In this document: positions 36,949-46,267 of the stretch, one piece after another | How positions within the stretch are numbered: position 1 is the stretch's first letter | Layout of the letters: every line of letters starts with the position of its first letter | From: Nostoc sp. GT001 | GTDB taxonomy: Bacteria; Cyanobacteriota; Cyanobacteriia; Cyanobacteriales; Nostocaceae | Direction: 5' to 3' | Assembly (NCBI RefSeq): GCF_030382115.1 | Contig: NZ_JAUDRJ010000003.1 | Coordinates: forward strand, 703,495-767,494 | DNA length: 64,000 nt | Notes under the pieces: generated by a model | Database searches by the model: none | What the model was told of the DNA's origin: nothing | What the model saw: the letters and a program-made list of their open reading frames with translations, nothing else | Position numbers and translations under genes: made by a program

Positions 36949-37509
36949 CTATTTTATACGCCAATAAATCCCATTTTCTCGCTGCATTAACTGGCAAGCA
37001 ATTAACTCTCGTCGCAGGGTGGCGCAGTCAACATGGTAGCGTTTGAGAATATCATTTACCAAACGTTCAGGGTAATTGACTCCGACATCAAACTGGTTTG
37101 CTAACCACTTAAGAATAACTAGACGCTTTTTCCGACTAGCAGGAATTTCTTTGAGGCGATTGTCCTCGAAATAGTTTTTCAACACTTTGCTTTCCCAAGC
37201 TTCAGTATCCACATCTTCAATTAAAGATGCTATTTTCTCAGGTGTGAAAATTTCCTTACTAATGCTTTGTAAAGCCTCGCTATCCAACTGGTATAGACGG
37301 CTATTACCCTCTGGGCGCATTGTCACCAAATTTAGCTCTTTAAGTTTCGCCAAATGATGAGATACCGTCGGTTCCTTGAGTTGCAGTAGCGCCGCCAATT
37401 CTTCAACGCTGCATTCCTGATTCGCCAAAATACCTACAATCTTCAATCGGCTATCATCCGCTAATGCCTTGAAAAAGCGCAGTAAGATGTTAAATTGCTC
37501 TGGTTGCAT
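36949..37509 (-). CDS. ArsR-type regulator with DUF2087 domain
   Basis: A 186-residue transcription factor. Residues about 1-90 form an ArsR winged helix (ADDSRLKIVGILA, EELAALLQLKEPTVSHHLAKLKEL). The C-terminal 80 residues are a DUF2087 domain (SRKKRLVILKWLANQF, YPERLVNDIL). No cysteine metal site is evident in the helix, so a metal ligand is not implied. A perfect inverted repeat lies immediately upstream of its start (37517-37544), a strong candidate for autoregulation. Confidence 0.9.
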   Translation of the reverse strand: MQPEQFNILLRFFKALADDSRLKIVGILANQECSVEELAALLQLKEPTVSHHLAKLKELNLVTMRPEGNSRLYQLDSEALQSISKEIFTPEKIASLIEDVDTEAWESKVLKNYFEDNRLKEIPASRKKRLVILKWLANQFDVGVNYPERLVNDILKRYHVDCATLRRELIACQLMQRENGIYWRIK

Positions 37510-37516
37510 AACTAAC

Positions 37517-37556
37517 TTCTAATTAGATGTCTATCTAATTAGAAGTATATCTAATT
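37517..37556. promoter_or_regulatory. Perfect palindromic operator upstream of the ArsR-like gene
   Basis: Arms TTCTAATTAGAT (37517-37528) and ATCTAATTAGAA (37533-37544) have a 4-base spacer. A further half-site ATCTAATT occurs at 37549-37556, 16 bases after the same word at 37533. It begins 8 bases before the start codon, so bound protein would block transcription or its start. Confidence 0.75.
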
Positions 37557-37565
37557 TAAAAGCTC

Positions 37566-37598
37566 AGATCCCCGACTTCTTTAAGAAGTCGGGGATCT
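37566..37598. repeat. Perfect palindrome after hemA
   Basis: Two 15-base arms (AGATCCCCGACTTCT and complement) with a 3-base loop lie 16 bases beyond the hemA stop. It resembles a dispersed ATCCCCG palindrome and may act as a transcript end, although the T-run is weak. Confidence 0.7.
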
Positions 37599-37613
37599 AA
37601 CTTATTGTTTAAT

Positions 37614-38900
37614 TTAACTAAATTGTTCCTCTGCATCGAGGTTGAACAGCATTTGCAGAGTTTGCATACAGCGCCGTCTGGCTTCAACATCTTGCTGCGA
37701 TCGCAATTGTACCATCGGGTCATGTAAAATTTTATTGACAATTCCCCGTGTTAATGCTTCAATCACCTCTTGATGTTTTTCAGCAAATTCCGAACCCAAT
37801 CTCGATAAAGCTTTTTCTAACTCTTGTTCGCGGATGGTTTCGACTTTATTTCGCAGACAGCTAATAGTGGTAACAGTTTCTAAACTGCGCCACCAAATAT
37901 CAAAGGCTTCCACTTCTTCCTCTAAAAGTCGCTCGGCTTCTTGTGCAATCTTGCGACGGCTTTCGTAGTTTTGCGCTACTACTGCCTTCAAATCATCGAC
38001 ATTAAACGCTTGCACATTTTCCAATTCATTTACATCCGCATGAACATTACGCGGCACAGAAATATCAAATAACATTAAAGAGCGCTGAACTTCTAAAACC
38101 ATTTCCAATTTGGCACGGTCAAGTATTGGCTCTGTTGCTGAAGTACTTGTAAACACCAAATCACTATCGGCAATTACGCTCATCATTTCCGATAGCGGAT
38201 GAATATTGATCGGTTGCTGAGGGAATTGCTTTGTTAATTCTAGGGCGCGATCGCGAGAGCGATTTACAATACTAATTTCCACAGCACCTTTAGAAATTAG
38301 GTGTTGCACCAGCAGCCGCGACATTTTACCAGCACCCAGAATTACTACTCTGCAAGCAGCTAAATTTGCCACTTTAATTTGTGCTAACTCCACAGCAGCC
38401 GAACTGATAGAGACAGCGCCAGTACCAATACTAGTTTCAGTACGAACCCGCTTACCAGCTGTTAACGCTTGTTTAAATAATCGATTCAAAATGGTTTTTA
38501 TACCACTATATTGCTGTCCCAGTTTGTGAGTAGTCTTCACCTGAGCCAGAATTTGACCTTCTCCGAGTACCAGACTATCTAAACCACCTGCTACCCGCAT
38601 AACGTGCATCACGGCATCATCATGCAGCAGCATAAATAAGTGTTGTCGCAGAGAAATCACGGGCAATTTACTATATTCCGCAAGAAACTGTGTTATTTCC
38701 CGAATACCTTGGTCTGCTTCACTGGTGACAATGTAAATTTCCAGGCGGTTACAAGTGCTAAGAATTGCAACTTCATCAATATGAGGATAGCTGGCCAGTT
38801 GAGCGATCGCACTTTCAATTTGTGGTTCTGGAATGCTCAGTTTTTCCCGGACTTCTACTGGGGCTGTTTTATGGCTTAACCCCACCACTGCTATATTCAT
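37614..38900 (-). CDS. hemA: Glutamyl-tRNA reductase HemA
   Basis: A 428-residue NADPH-dependent reductase that turns Glu-tRNA into glutamate-1-semialdehyde, the first committed step of haem, chlorophyll and phycobilin synthesis. The active-site Cys is in [10 protein letters not shown] (about residue 50). [14 protein letters not shown] is the NADPH-binding motif. The C-terminal dimerisation helix with [16 protein letters not shown] is complete. It lies downstream of glpX on the same strand after 232 bases containing a long hairpin. Confidence 0.97.
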   Translation of the reverse strand: MNIAVVGLSHKTAPVEVREKLSIPEPQIESAIAQLASYPHIDEVAILSTCNRLEIYIVTSEADQGIREITQFLAEYSKLPVISLRQHLFMLLHDDAVMHVMRVAGGLDSLVLGEGQILAQVKTTHKLGQQYSGIKTILNRLFKQALTAGKRVRTETSIGTGAVSISSAAVELAQIKVANLAACRVVILGAGKMSRLLVQHLISKGAVEISIVNRSRDRALELTKQFPQQPINIHPLSEMMSVIADSDLVFTSTSATEPILDRAKLEMVLEVQRSLMLFDISVPRNVHADVNELENVQAFNVDDLKAVVAQNYESRRKIAQEAERLLEEEVEAFDIWWRSLETVTTISCLRNKVETIREQELEKALSRLGSEFAEKHQEVIEALTRGIVNKILHDPMVQLRSQQDVEARRRCMQTLQMLFNLDAEEQFS

Positions 38901-39038
38901 TTGCTAAATCGTAGTTACTAATTGGTAGTTGGCAATCTGGTATTAAGTAAGAATAGGGAATGGGGAACTTTTGTTTATTGGTTGATAGTTTTCCAACCAA
39001 CCATTAATCACTAACTACTAACTACTAACTACTGTAAA

Positions 39039-39101
39039 GGTAAAGCATTTTGGTGATGATTTTTCCGTTTTATAGAAACATTTCTTTCCAAATGCTTTAC
39101 C
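39039..39101. repeat. Long hairpin between glpX and hemA
   Basis: Twelve-base arms GGTAAAGCATTT (from 39039) and AAATGCTTTACC (to 39101) surround a 38-base loop. It lies in the glpX-hemA spacer and may be a small palindromic element. A ctaactactaactact run precedes it. Confidence 0.5.
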
Positions 39102-39132
39102 CTTACTTTTACCATTCCCCATTCCCTAAAAA

Positions 39133-40170
39133 TTAGTTCAGTTGGAGAACTTTTGGTTCACCAAACAAGTGAATTGTATCAACAAATCGAGCAGTTTTCG
39201 ATTGGTTAGAAATTACCAAGCTTTGAGTTCTTGCCCCGTCTTTGAAGAAACGTACACCTTGCATGAGATTACCACTGGTAATGCCGCTAGCCGCGAACAG
39301 AATAGTTTTACCAGATGCCAGTTCATGAGCATCATAGACCTTATCGGGGTCATTAATATTCATAGACTTTAAGCGATCGATGTTGGCTTCTCTGCTTTCT
39401 CCAATCAGACCTGTTTTGACTACAGCTGGATCGTAGATCAGTTGACCTTGGAAGTGTCCACCCAAAGCACGCATTGCTGCTGCTGAGATTACGCCTTCAG
39501 GAGCCGCACCAATACCCATCAGAGCGTGGATATTGGTTCCAGCAAAACCACAGCTTATAGCTGCACCCACATCACCGTCTGAAATTAGGGCGACTCTCGC
39601 TCCAGCCTCACGGATTTCCTTAATTAAATCGTTGTGGCGTTCGCGCTTCATGACTACGACCACAAGTTCTTCAATACTCCGATCTAGACACTCAGAGAGA
39701 ATTTTGAGGTTTTCTGTTGCTGACTTGTTGATGTCTACCTTGCCCTTAGCTGCGGGGGGTGCTGCTAACTTCTTCATGTAAAAGTCAGGAGCAGCAAATA
39801 ATCCACCCTTTTCAGAAATTGCCAAGACAGCCATCGAACCAGGTTGTCCATAAGCTACCAAGTTGGTACCTTCACAGGGGTCAACGGCGATATCAATTTC
39901 AATTAATTCATCAGGGTTACAGACACTTTCGGCATTTGGTTGGGTACAGATACCAACTTCTTCCCCGATGTATAGCATCGGCGCGTCGTCACGTTCGCCT
40001 TCCCCAATCACAATGCGACCGCGCATGTGGATTTTATTCATCCGCTCCCGCATAGCTTCCACAGCTACCTGGTCAGCGATGTTTTTTTCGCCTTTGCCCA
40101 TCCACTTTGCAGATGCGATCGCGGCTTGTTCTACTACTTCAATAATCTCTAAACCAAGTGTATTTTCCAC
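39133..40170 (-). CDS. glpX: Class II fructose-1,6/sedoheptulose-1,7-bisphosphatase
   Basis: A 345-residue GlpX-type phosphatase. In cyanobacteria this class is the main dual FBPase/SBPase of the Calvin cycle and gluconeogenesis. Motifs [24 protein letters not shown] and [10 protein letters not shown] carry the metal- and phosphate-binding residues. Length is normal. It is transcribed away from a 355-base divergent region and is followed by hemA. Confidence 0.96.
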   Translation of the reverse strand: MENTLGLEIIEVVEQAAIASAKWMGKGEKNIADQVAVEAMRERMNKIHMRGRIVIGEGERDDAPMLYIGEEVGICTQPNAESVCNPDELIEIDIAVDPCEGTNLVAYGQPGSMAVLAISEKGGLFAAPDFYMKKLAAPPAAKGKVDINKSATENLKILSECLDRSIEELVVVVMKRERHNDLIKEIREAGARVALISDGDVGAAISCGFAGTNIHALMGIGAAPEGVISAAAMRALGGHFQGQLIYDPAVVKTGLIGESREANIDRLKSMNINDPDKVYDAHELASGKTILFAASGITSGNLMQGVRFFKDGARTQSLVISNQSKTARFVDTIHLFGEPKVLQLN

Positions 40171-40525
40171 AGAGTTTGCCCTCTCAGCTGCTTGAATTTG
40201 CGTCGTTTCATCTGCCTATTTCAGTTTTCAAGTCTACCAAAGGGCGGATACACGTGGAAGAAAGTTAAGTTTTACTGCTAACTCGTTAGAAAAGTGCCAG
40301 TTAACACATCCTGATTTTTTACTCATAATTACTCCAGTATAAAACGTGTTCACAAGCAACTAAGTTAAAAACTTGCACAAATGGGTAACAGTGTATATCT
40401 AGAACATTGCTTTTCTTTAGTATCTATCTTTAGGTATAAAATAATAAAGAAAAAAGCTGGTAGATTCACCAAAAACTGAAAAATGAGACGCAGAGTCAAG
40501 AGCTTGTTAAATTAAGAGGTTAATC
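40171..40525. promoter_or_regulatory. Divergent promoter region glpX/DUF981
   Basis: 355 bases, A+T-rich. No ORF or repeat stands out. The DUF981 start at 40526 is a GTG preceded by AAGAGGT, a fair ribosome site. Confidence 0.4.
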
Positions 40526-41098
40526 GTGTTTATCGACTACATCACCCTCATGTTAATCAACATGGTAGCTGGATTATTTCTACTAGCTGACTATGTGTAT
40601 CGTGGTATAGATAGTTCTAATCAAAGACCGTGGATTCCCGGTTTCGGAATTACGGGCGCGATCGCACTCACAACTGGTTTACACATGAGCTTCACCTGGC
40701 CAGTAATGGGTAGCTTTAACATTGCTTTCGGTGAAACAAGTGTCCTATTTGGAATCTTGTTTATTGCAGCTGCGATCGCACTTGCTCAAGGTTGGGATTT
40801 GTTGACAATAGCAATTTACGGTTTCTTTGCTGGTGTAGTTGCGATCGTAGTCGGTATCCGCATCATCAACTTGAATATGACACGCCAACCGCTTTTATCG
40901 GGAATCGGCTTTATCTTAACTGGATTAGGTGGTATTTTTGCAGCACCAACTCTTTATTGGAAAACCAACCGAACTTGGCGGCTAATTGGCGTAGCAGTGC
41001 TGATAGTAGCCGCTCTAATTTGGGCATTGACTGGATATTTGGCTTACTGGAATCATTTAGAGGGTTTCCAAAAATGGGTTCCAGCGCCGATGCGGTAA
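40526..41098 (+). CDS. DUF981-family membrane protein
   Basis: A 190-residue protein with five to six hydrophobic helices over its length and no large soluble domain. Its features (TLMLINMVAGLFLLADY, GLHMSFTWP, GILFIAAAIALAQGWDL) match the DUF981 family of putative membrane proteins. It starts at GTG 40526 with a purine-rich site before it. It is 48 bases upstream of grxC on the same strand, suggesting co-transcription. Function is unknown. Confidence 0.85.
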   Translation: MFIDYITLMLINMVAGLFLLADYVYRGIDSSNQRPWIPGFGITGAIALTTGLHMSFTWPVMGSFNIAFGETSVLFGILFIAAAIALAQGWDLLTIAIYGFFAGVVAIVVGIRIINLNMTRQPLLSGIGFILTGLGGIFAAPTLYWKTNRTWRLIGVAVLIVAALIWALTGYLAYWNHLEGFQKWVPAPMR

Positions 41099-41146
41099 GC
41101 AATGTTCTAGGCTAGAGACATAGTTAAAACCTTGTTTAAGATCAAT

Positions 41147-41461
41147 ATGCTGGACTTTCTTAATCCCTTTTTAAATCGCCATCCAGAGCGAGTCAAAGCC
41201 AACGTCGAACTTTATACGTGGCAAACTTGCCCTTACTGCATTCGTGCCAAAATGCTGCTGTGGTGGAAAGGTGTAAATTTCACTGAATACAAAATCGACG
41301 GCGACGAAGCAGCCAGAGCGAAAATGGCAGAACGCGCCAACGGTCGCCGTACCGTACCACAAATTTTTATCAATAACCAGCACATTGGCGGCTGCGATGA
41401 CCTCTATCAGCTAGACACACAAAGTCAACTCGATCCCCTTTTAGCCCAAGCCGCTATTTAG
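41147..41461 (+). CDS. grxC: Glutaredoxin 3 (dithiol)
   Basis: A 104-residue glutaredoxin with the CPYC dithiol motif (TCPYCIRAK) at about residues 27-30 from ATG 41147. GGRRTVPQIFINNQHIGGCDDLY-type sequence (glutathione-binding TVP and GG) is present. It reduces disulphides and mixed glutathione disulphides in the cytoplasm. A TTG start at 41132 would add five residues. It lies behind the DUF981 gene. Confidence 0.93.
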   Translation: MLDFLNPFLNRHPERVKANVELYTWQTCPYCIRAKMLLWWKGVNFTEYKIDGDEAARAKMAERANGRRTVPQIFINNQHIGGCDDLYQLDTQSQLDPLLAQAAI

Positions 41462-41547
41462 AAATCACATTGAAATCACATCAGCCCCCAACAAGTTCCT
41501 TGGTGATGCTATGTTGGGCAATTTTTGATTTTAAATAGCTCGGTAAG

Positions 41548-41605
41548 CAAGTTCGTAGTGAGGACTTTAGTCCTTATTTTCTAAGCACTAAAGTGCTTAC
41601 TACAA
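41548..41605. repeat. Dispersed repeat (GGACTTTAGTCC family)
   Basis: Contains the palindrome GGACTTTAGTCC and a diverged second half (actaaagtgctt). A relative lies at about 6732-6786. Confidence 0.6.
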
Positions 41606-41694
41606 ACTCTTCATTACTAGCTTGACAAAGTGCCAGAAAACTGTAGCACAAGTTTGCCCACCTTTAGGGCAAGGAATATCGAATTAATAAGAAT

Positions 41695-42180
41695 ATGTTA
41701 ACTAAGTATACGGAATATCTTATACATCAACAATGGATGAATTATGCCCTAGAATTAGCAAAAACAGCAGGTGAGGCAGGTGAAATCCCTGTAGGTGCTG
41801 TTATAATTGATTCAACAGGCAAATTGCTAGCACAAGGAGAAAACAGAAAAGAGCGCGACAAAGATCCTACCGCTCATGCGGAAATTCTCGCTATCAAGAC
41901 AGCGGCAACAACTTTACAAAATTGGCATCTTAATGAATGCACCCTCTATGTAACTCTCGAACCTTGCCCGATGTGTGCAGGTGCGATCGTCCAATCACGA
42001 CTAGGACTACTGGTATATGGAGTAGACGATACAAAAACTGGCGCAATTCGTACAGTTATTAACATCCCCGATAGTGCTGCTTCTAATCACCGTCTCCAAG
42101 TAATCGGAGGTATTCTAGAGTCAGCTTGTCGTCAGCAATTACAGACTTGGTTTGCTACTAGGCGGCGTAAGGTAAACTAA
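41695..42180 (+). CDS. tadA: tRNA-specific adenosine deaminase TadA
   Basis: A 161-residue zinc deaminase converting A34 to inosine in tRNA-Arg(ACG). The zinc- and catalytic-site motifs HAE (TAHAEILAI) and PCPMC are intact, and MNYALELAKTAGEAGEIPVGAV is the family start. It begins at ATG 41695; M1 precedes a short additional N-terminus (LTKYTEYLIHQQW). No partner gene is evident. Confidence 0.94.
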   Translation: MLTKYTEYLIHQQWMNYALELAKTAGEAGEIPVGAVIIDSTGKLLAQGENRKERDKDPTAHAEILAIKTAATTLQNWHLNECTLYVTLEPCPMCAGAIVQSRLGLLVYGVDDTKTGAIRTVINIPDSAASNHRLQVIGGILESACRQQLQTWFATRRRKVN

Positions 42181-42293
42181 CGGACAGAGGTAAAACTGTC
42201 CATCTACTACGACACAAGTCACACAAGAGAATCTACGGTGTAACTAATCAGGCTTTTCGTTAAATTTTTACCCGTCAATCAGCTGCATCCGTC

Positions 42294-43049
42294 ATGATGG
42301 AATTTTCCTCTTCATCCGATACCTGCCAGCACACCCCAGCAAATCCTCAGGTAGATAGCACTACCTCAAGGGTTTCTCCTTGGTTAAGTCCCCTGGCATA
42401 TTTATTAGGGCGTCACTGCCTATTACCATTATTCTTTGGACAAATTAGAATAACCGGACAAAAAAATATCCCTACAACTGGGCCTGTAATCCTTGCGCCT
42501 ACACATCGAGCGCGTTGGGATGCCTTGCTTGTACCCTACGCTACCGCTTGTCTAAGAAAGCAAGACTTGCGATTTATGGTGACTATTGACGAATGCCAAG
42601 GTTTGCAAGGCTGGTTTGTTCGACGTTTAGGGGGATTTCCTGTAAATTCTAAGCATCCGTCAATCCGCACGCTGCGACATGGGGTAGAACTACTTCAGCA
42701 GCAAAAAACTCTGGTAATCTTTCCAGAAGGTAACATTTTTCGTGATGGTCAAGTTCACCAGTTGAAGCCAGGAATTGCTCGTCTTGCTTTGAGTGCTGAA
42801 TCTAGTCATTCCGGGCTGGGAGTGAAAATTATACCCATAGGCATTAATTACAGCCAACCTTATCCAAATTGGGGTACAGATGTGAGTATTGACATTGGCT
42901 CCCCAATCAAAGTGACGGATTACATGAGTGGCTGTATAAAACAAGATGCAAAAAGCATCACAACTGATTTAGCAAAGGCACTACAACAATTAAGCCATCA
43001 AGAAACAAAAGTTACTAATCACGCATTTGCAGAAATTACTAATTCTTGA
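42294..43049 (+). CDS. 1-acyl-sn-glycerol-3-phosphate acyltransferase-like protein
   Basis: A 251-residue PlsC-domain protein. The catalytic HX4D motif reads HRARWD, and the acceptor-binding block FPEGN is present (VIFPEGNIFRDG). Such enzymes put the second acyl chain onto lysophosphatidate in membrane lipid synthesis; cyanobacteria have several, and which step this copy serves is unclear. No strong membrane helix is visible apart from the region around residues 30-50 (LAYLLGRHCLLPLFFG). Confidence 0.88.
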   Translation: MMEFSSSSDTCQHTPANPQVDSTTSRVSPWLSPLAYLLGRHCLLPLFFGQIRITGQKNIPTTGPVILAPTHRARWDALLVPYATACLRKQDLRFMVTIDECQGLQGWFVRRLGGFPVNSKHPSIRTLRHGVELLQQQKTLVIFPEGNIFRDGQVHQLKPGIARLALSAESSHSGLGVKIIPIGINYSQPYPNWGTDVSIDIGSPIKVTDYMSGCIKQDAKSITTDLAKALQQLSHQETKVTNHAFAEITNS

Positions 43050-43544
43050 TCTTGTTAAACATCAAGAGTTCCAAGACTAGCTCTTAAGCATTGACCATTA
43101 ATCGTGCATGATTAAGAAACTGCACGTTTTCAAGGTTTGACACTAACTGCTAACTGCTACACTCATCCTGAATAAGTGACAAAAGAATTAGTGATATTTT
43201 GTAACCTTTGAGGATGTATACATATATAGATTACTCTCTATCTACGCGATATTCAGCCAAATTGGCATTTTTTTGAGTAAATAGCTCAGAGTTGTCTGCA
43301 AACTATTGAATTGATTGATGAGCTATAGAGAATTAACGCGTTAACCCAGTCCACTGTGGGTATCGCTAATCACAACTATTTAAGTTAGTTACTATACAGG
43401 GGTAATGGGAACTCTATTAAACTGATTTTTAGTCTAAATCAGAGATACTTAGGATGTAACTTTGCTTTGTCCAAGACCAAAACAGAGTTAAGATACCCGA
43501 AGTTTCCCTAGCTCTTTTATATAGTTGTCGCACTAATTGATCCC
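43050..43544. other. Gene-free spacer
   Basis: About 495 bases. It is A+T-rich with a palindrome-like taacgcgttaa near 43332-43342 and no ORF of convincing composition. Probably holds the promoter of the downstream secreted-protein gene. Confidence 0.4.
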
Positions 43545-44153
43545 ATGAACACTGCTGTCGCTGTTACCTTGATGCACCGTACTGTTTTATCAGTTATAGC
43601 AGTCCTCAGCCTGCTATCACCTGTGAATGCTCAGGTATCACAGTCACCAGGCACTACCAGCCAACCACAACCCATTGACCCCAACGATCCTAATAACCTC
43701 CGCCCCATAACCCAAAGTAACAGCCTTTTGAGCATTGCAGGTGGCGATCGCTTAGTAAAAGATGCAGAACAAGCCGTTTCTGCTCAGAACTACCCCTTAG
43801 CTGCCAAGAAACTGCAAGAAGCGCGTCAAGTTTATAATCAGCTATCTAATTTTTATCAAGAGTTAAATTCTAGCTTTTCGGGAATTGACAACAGAGTTTC
43901 TGATTCTCAGCGTCAAAAAGCTCTATTAACAGCCCAAAAGCGAGATGAAGCCACCTTTCAGCTAGCATTGGTACATCGGGCACAAAATCAGCCAGAATTA
44001 GCTGTACCGTTGTTAGTTCAAATAATTAAGAGTCAAAACCCGACACGGGATTTAGGCAAGAAAGCCTATAAACAGTTGTTTGAGTTGGGTTTTGTTGATT
44101 CTCCTTATCCCAGAGAAGGTGGTAATTCATCCTCTTCATCCCCAAAAAAATAA
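43545..44153 (+). CDS. Secreted or periplasmic helical protein, unknown function
   Basis: A 202-residue protein with an N-terminal signal peptide, hydrophobic to about residue 27 and a probable cleavage site at VNA|QV (29/30). An internal ATG at codon 10 would give a more usual signal peptide. The mature part begins with a Pro/Gln/Ser-rich linker and continues with a helical region (residues about 65-180) that looks like TPR-type repeats (VKDAEQAVSAQNYPLAAKKL). No enzyme motif is recognised. Confidence 0.65.
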   Translation: MNTAVAVTLMHRTVLSVIAVLSLLSPVNAQVSQSPGTTSQPQPIDPNDPNNLRPITQSNSLLSIAGGDRLVKDAEQAVSAQNYPLAAKKLQEARQVYNQLSNFYQELNSSFSGIDNRVSDSQRQKALLTAQKRDEATFQLALVHRAQNQPELAVPLLVQIIKSQNPTRDLGKKAYKQLFELGFVDSPYPREGGNSSSSSPKK

Positions 44154-44375
44154 ATTAAATTTTTGTTGCCTGTTTTTCCCTACCCACATTTCTTTAACCA
44201 GTTGCTTGGGAACGCCCCAGTGCTAGGATAGAGCTATCTATCGTAACCAAAACCTGAGCGTTCTCAAGTAATACACCTCAGAGGCGCCTTTATCTACAGC
44301 CTTGCCAAAGCCTGAAGTTGGCACAGGCTATTTGCTCTATATCTGTTAATAATAGAAAAGTAAGTTTTTTCAGGA

Positions 44376-44639
44376 ATGGCGATGATTAGTCCGCAACAGG
44401 TTGAGGAAATGATCAAGGCGGGACTGCCAGACGCACAGGTTCAGGTGCAAGACTTGACTGGTGGCGGCGACCACTATCAGGTGACAGTAGTTTCATCGCA
44501 CTTTGCAGGTAAAGGACTAGTGCAACAGCACCAGTTAGTTTATGGTGCGTTGGGTCAAGCTATGTCAACTGAAGCAATTCATGCTTTGGCGGTGAAAACA
44601 TACACTCCCGAAGCTTGGCAAGCAACAGCAAGTTCCTAA
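44376..44639 (+). CDS. BolA-family protein
   Basis: An 87-residue BolA protein. Helix-turn-strand features [19 protein letters not shown] and the conserved [18 protein letters not shown] with the ligand-type His are as in the family. BolA proteins bind an Fe-S cluster together with monothiol glutaredoxins; the gene for such a glutaredoxin follows 112 bases downstream. An STRR-like patch (about 44641-44725) fills that gap. Confidence 0.93.
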   Translation: MAMISPQQVEEMIKAGLPDAQVQVQDLTGGGDHYQVTVVSSHFAGKGLVQQHQLVYGALGQAMSTEAIHALAVKTYTPEAWQATASS

Positions 44640-44640
44640 A

Positions 44641-44725
44641 GTTAGGAGTTAGAAGTTAGAAGTTAAGAGTTATGAATTATGAATTTTTAACTCCTCACTC
44701 TTCACTCCTCACTCCTCACTCTATT
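44641..44725. repeat. STRR patch between bolA and grxD
   Basis: Repeated gttaggagtta-like and cactcctcact-like heptamers. Confidence 0.6.
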
Positions 44726-44751
44726 AATGCAACATAGGAAACATAAATACC

Positions 44752-45075
44752 ATGACACCAGAACTCAAAGACAAAATTGATAGCTTGCTACAAGAAAACA
44801 AGATTTTAGTTTTCATGAAGGGAAACAAGTTAATGCCCCAATGTGGTTTCTCCAACAACGTTGTGCAGATTCTCAATACCTTGGGAGTTCCCTTTGAGAC
44901 GGTTGACGTTCTATCAGATCCTGAAATTCGTCAAGGTATTAAAGAATACTCTAGTTGGCCCACAATCCCCCAAGTGTATATCAATGGTGAATTCCTTGGC
45001 GGTTCTGATATTTTGATTGAACTGTACCAGAAAGGTGAATTGCAGGAAAAGGTAGAAGTAGCATTAGCTTCTTAA
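44752..45075 (+). CDS. grxD: Monothiol glutaredoxin (Grx4/GrxD type)
   Basis: A 107-residue CGFS monothiol glutaredoxin, with the motif PQCGFS at residues 29-34 (Cys31). The glutathione-binding Lys (FMKGN), [13 protein letters not shown] and GGSDIL segments are complete. Such proteins bind and transfer [2Fe-2S] clusters and form heterodimers with BolA proteins; the neighbouring gene is a bolA. A clear terminator follows at 45152. Confidence 0.95.
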   Translation: MTPELKDKIDSLLQENKILVFMKGNKLMPQCGFSNNVVQILNTLGVPFETVDVLSDPEIRQGIKEYSSWPTIPQVYINGEFLGGSDILIELYQKGELQEKVEVALAS

Positions 45076-45151
45076 GCTCTTTTTACCCAAACTAAAGGGT
45101 ATGTTGCTGAATTTGCGCTTTGCTATCAAGGCAATGTGCCATTTTTAATAT

Positions 45152-45197
45152 CCTTGAAAGGAGATATACTATTTCTTTCCCCTTTCAAGGGTTTTTT
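45152..45197 (+). terminator. Terminator of the bolA-grxD operon
   Basis: Arms CCTTGAAAGG (45152-45161) and CCTTTCAAGG (45181-45190), then GTTTTTT. Confidence 0.8.
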
Positions 45198-45253
45198 AAT
45201 CGGTTTCTGACAAAAATACTCTTTGTTGGACTTGATTTTATTGCTAAACAACA

Positions 45254-45298
45254 ATCCCCTCAGTCTAATTGGCTTTGCCAATATAGGGCTGAGGGGAT
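45254..45298. repeat. Two-tier palindrome
   Basis: Outer arms ATCCCCTCAG (45254-45263) and CTGAGGGGAT (45289-45298) enclose the inner stem TTGGC-ttt-GCCAA. It lies between grxD and a minus-strand gene and could be a structured RNA or a small palindromic repeat. Confidence 0.6.
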
Positions 45299-45425
45299 GC
45301 GTTTAATCAATACAATATCTATCTCCAAAATTTCACACCACGACAACCCGTTGACCAATACAGATAATATGCTATAATTATCTGCGGTAATTAACGGTTA
45401 CTATCAATTACCATTTACCTGGTAA

Positions 45426-45674
45426 TTAGTAGTAATCGGGCTGTGGCTGTGGTTGTGGCACTGCAAAGTTTGAACCATCGTACAAGAAGCGGCTGGCTTC
45501 CTCTTCTAGGCGATGAATCAGATAAGGTTCAATGACATTGCTGTGTCGCAGTGCGGCTAGATATCCATCCAAATACATCCGCATATCATCCGTGCGATAA
45601 CCGCGATTCCATAACTCGATGAAGGCATCGGTGAGTCTTTGGTAATAGCGGATGGTTTGTGTGTCTTGGAGCAT
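45426..45674 (-). CDS. Small conserved cyanobacterial protein (DUF6761-like)
   Basis: An 82-residue protein with a helical body (TIRYYQRLTDAFIELWNRGYRTDDMRMYLDGYL) and a short QPQPQPDYY tail. I think it belongs to the cyanobacterial DUF6761 group but cannot confirm. It has no signal peptide. It stands alone on the minus strand with a 593-base gap upstream. Function is unknown. Confidence 0.72.
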   Translation of the reverse strand: MLQDTQTIRYYQRLTDAFIELWNRGYRTDDMRMYLDGYLAALRHSNVIEPYLIHRLEEEASRFLYDGSNFAVPQPQPQPDYY

Positions 45675-46193
45675 AACTGCTGTATTAATCTCTTTGGAAT
45701 GAGAATTGTAAATGATTCACGCTAAAAAGTGAAGTGTAATTTCACTTTGGCATAAACTCAAAGTCAACACATCTACTTTGGGTATTACCCTCATAGCAGC
45801 TACAAGCTACTTTAATCTTATTCCAGAAAACATCGATTCTAGTTAGCTGCTAAGTTATTTTTTTGATTTTCACAATCACAGCCCAATTGTATTGATGTTA
45901 TATTCCTGGATGGGAGTACTCAATTTTTGCGAAAAAATCCACTTTTGCCATCAGGTTTAATCAGGTTGAAAAGCTGTTGTTGTTGTTGTTAGCTGGTTGG
46001 GTTATAGATATTTGCCACATTACACCCATCTCAAAGCAAAATGTTAAGTTAAAAGAACTTTTTATAAGTCTAACAACGCTTTCGAGAAATTTAATAAAAA
46101 TTTAATAATATTTCTAATTGCCTATTGGCAAGGCATAAATTAAAGATATTGCCACTTATTTTATTAGGAAATGTAAAGTTAATCGCAATTGAA
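45675..46193. other. Long upstream region, gene-free
   Basis: About 520 bases without a convincing gene. A short trinucleotide repeat (gttgttgttgttgttagctgg) occurs at about 45976. The right part is A+T-rich and leads into the NtcA-type promoter. Confidence 0.4.
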
Positions 46194-46235
46194 GTAACAA
46201 AGGCTACAAAACCTTAGAGACGGGCTTGTTAATTT
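46194..46235 (+). promoter_or_regulatory. Canonical NtcA-activated promoter
   Basis: GTAACAAAGGCTAC (46194-46207) is a perfect GTA-N8-TAC NtcA site. After exactly 22 bases there is TAATTT (46230-46235), matching the TAN3T -10 element. The spacing is that of classic class II NtcA promoters. Transcription would start near 46242, about 26 bases before the GTG start of the response regulator. Confidence 0.65.
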
Positions 46236-46267
46236 GAAAGTCATCGACGCTAAGGGGTCTTGCCACC

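Noticed and set aside
45120..45377. 85-codon frame on the plus strand after grxD
   Set aside because: It runs through the operon terminator hairpin and a palindrome, has no ribosome site and no protein-like pattern.
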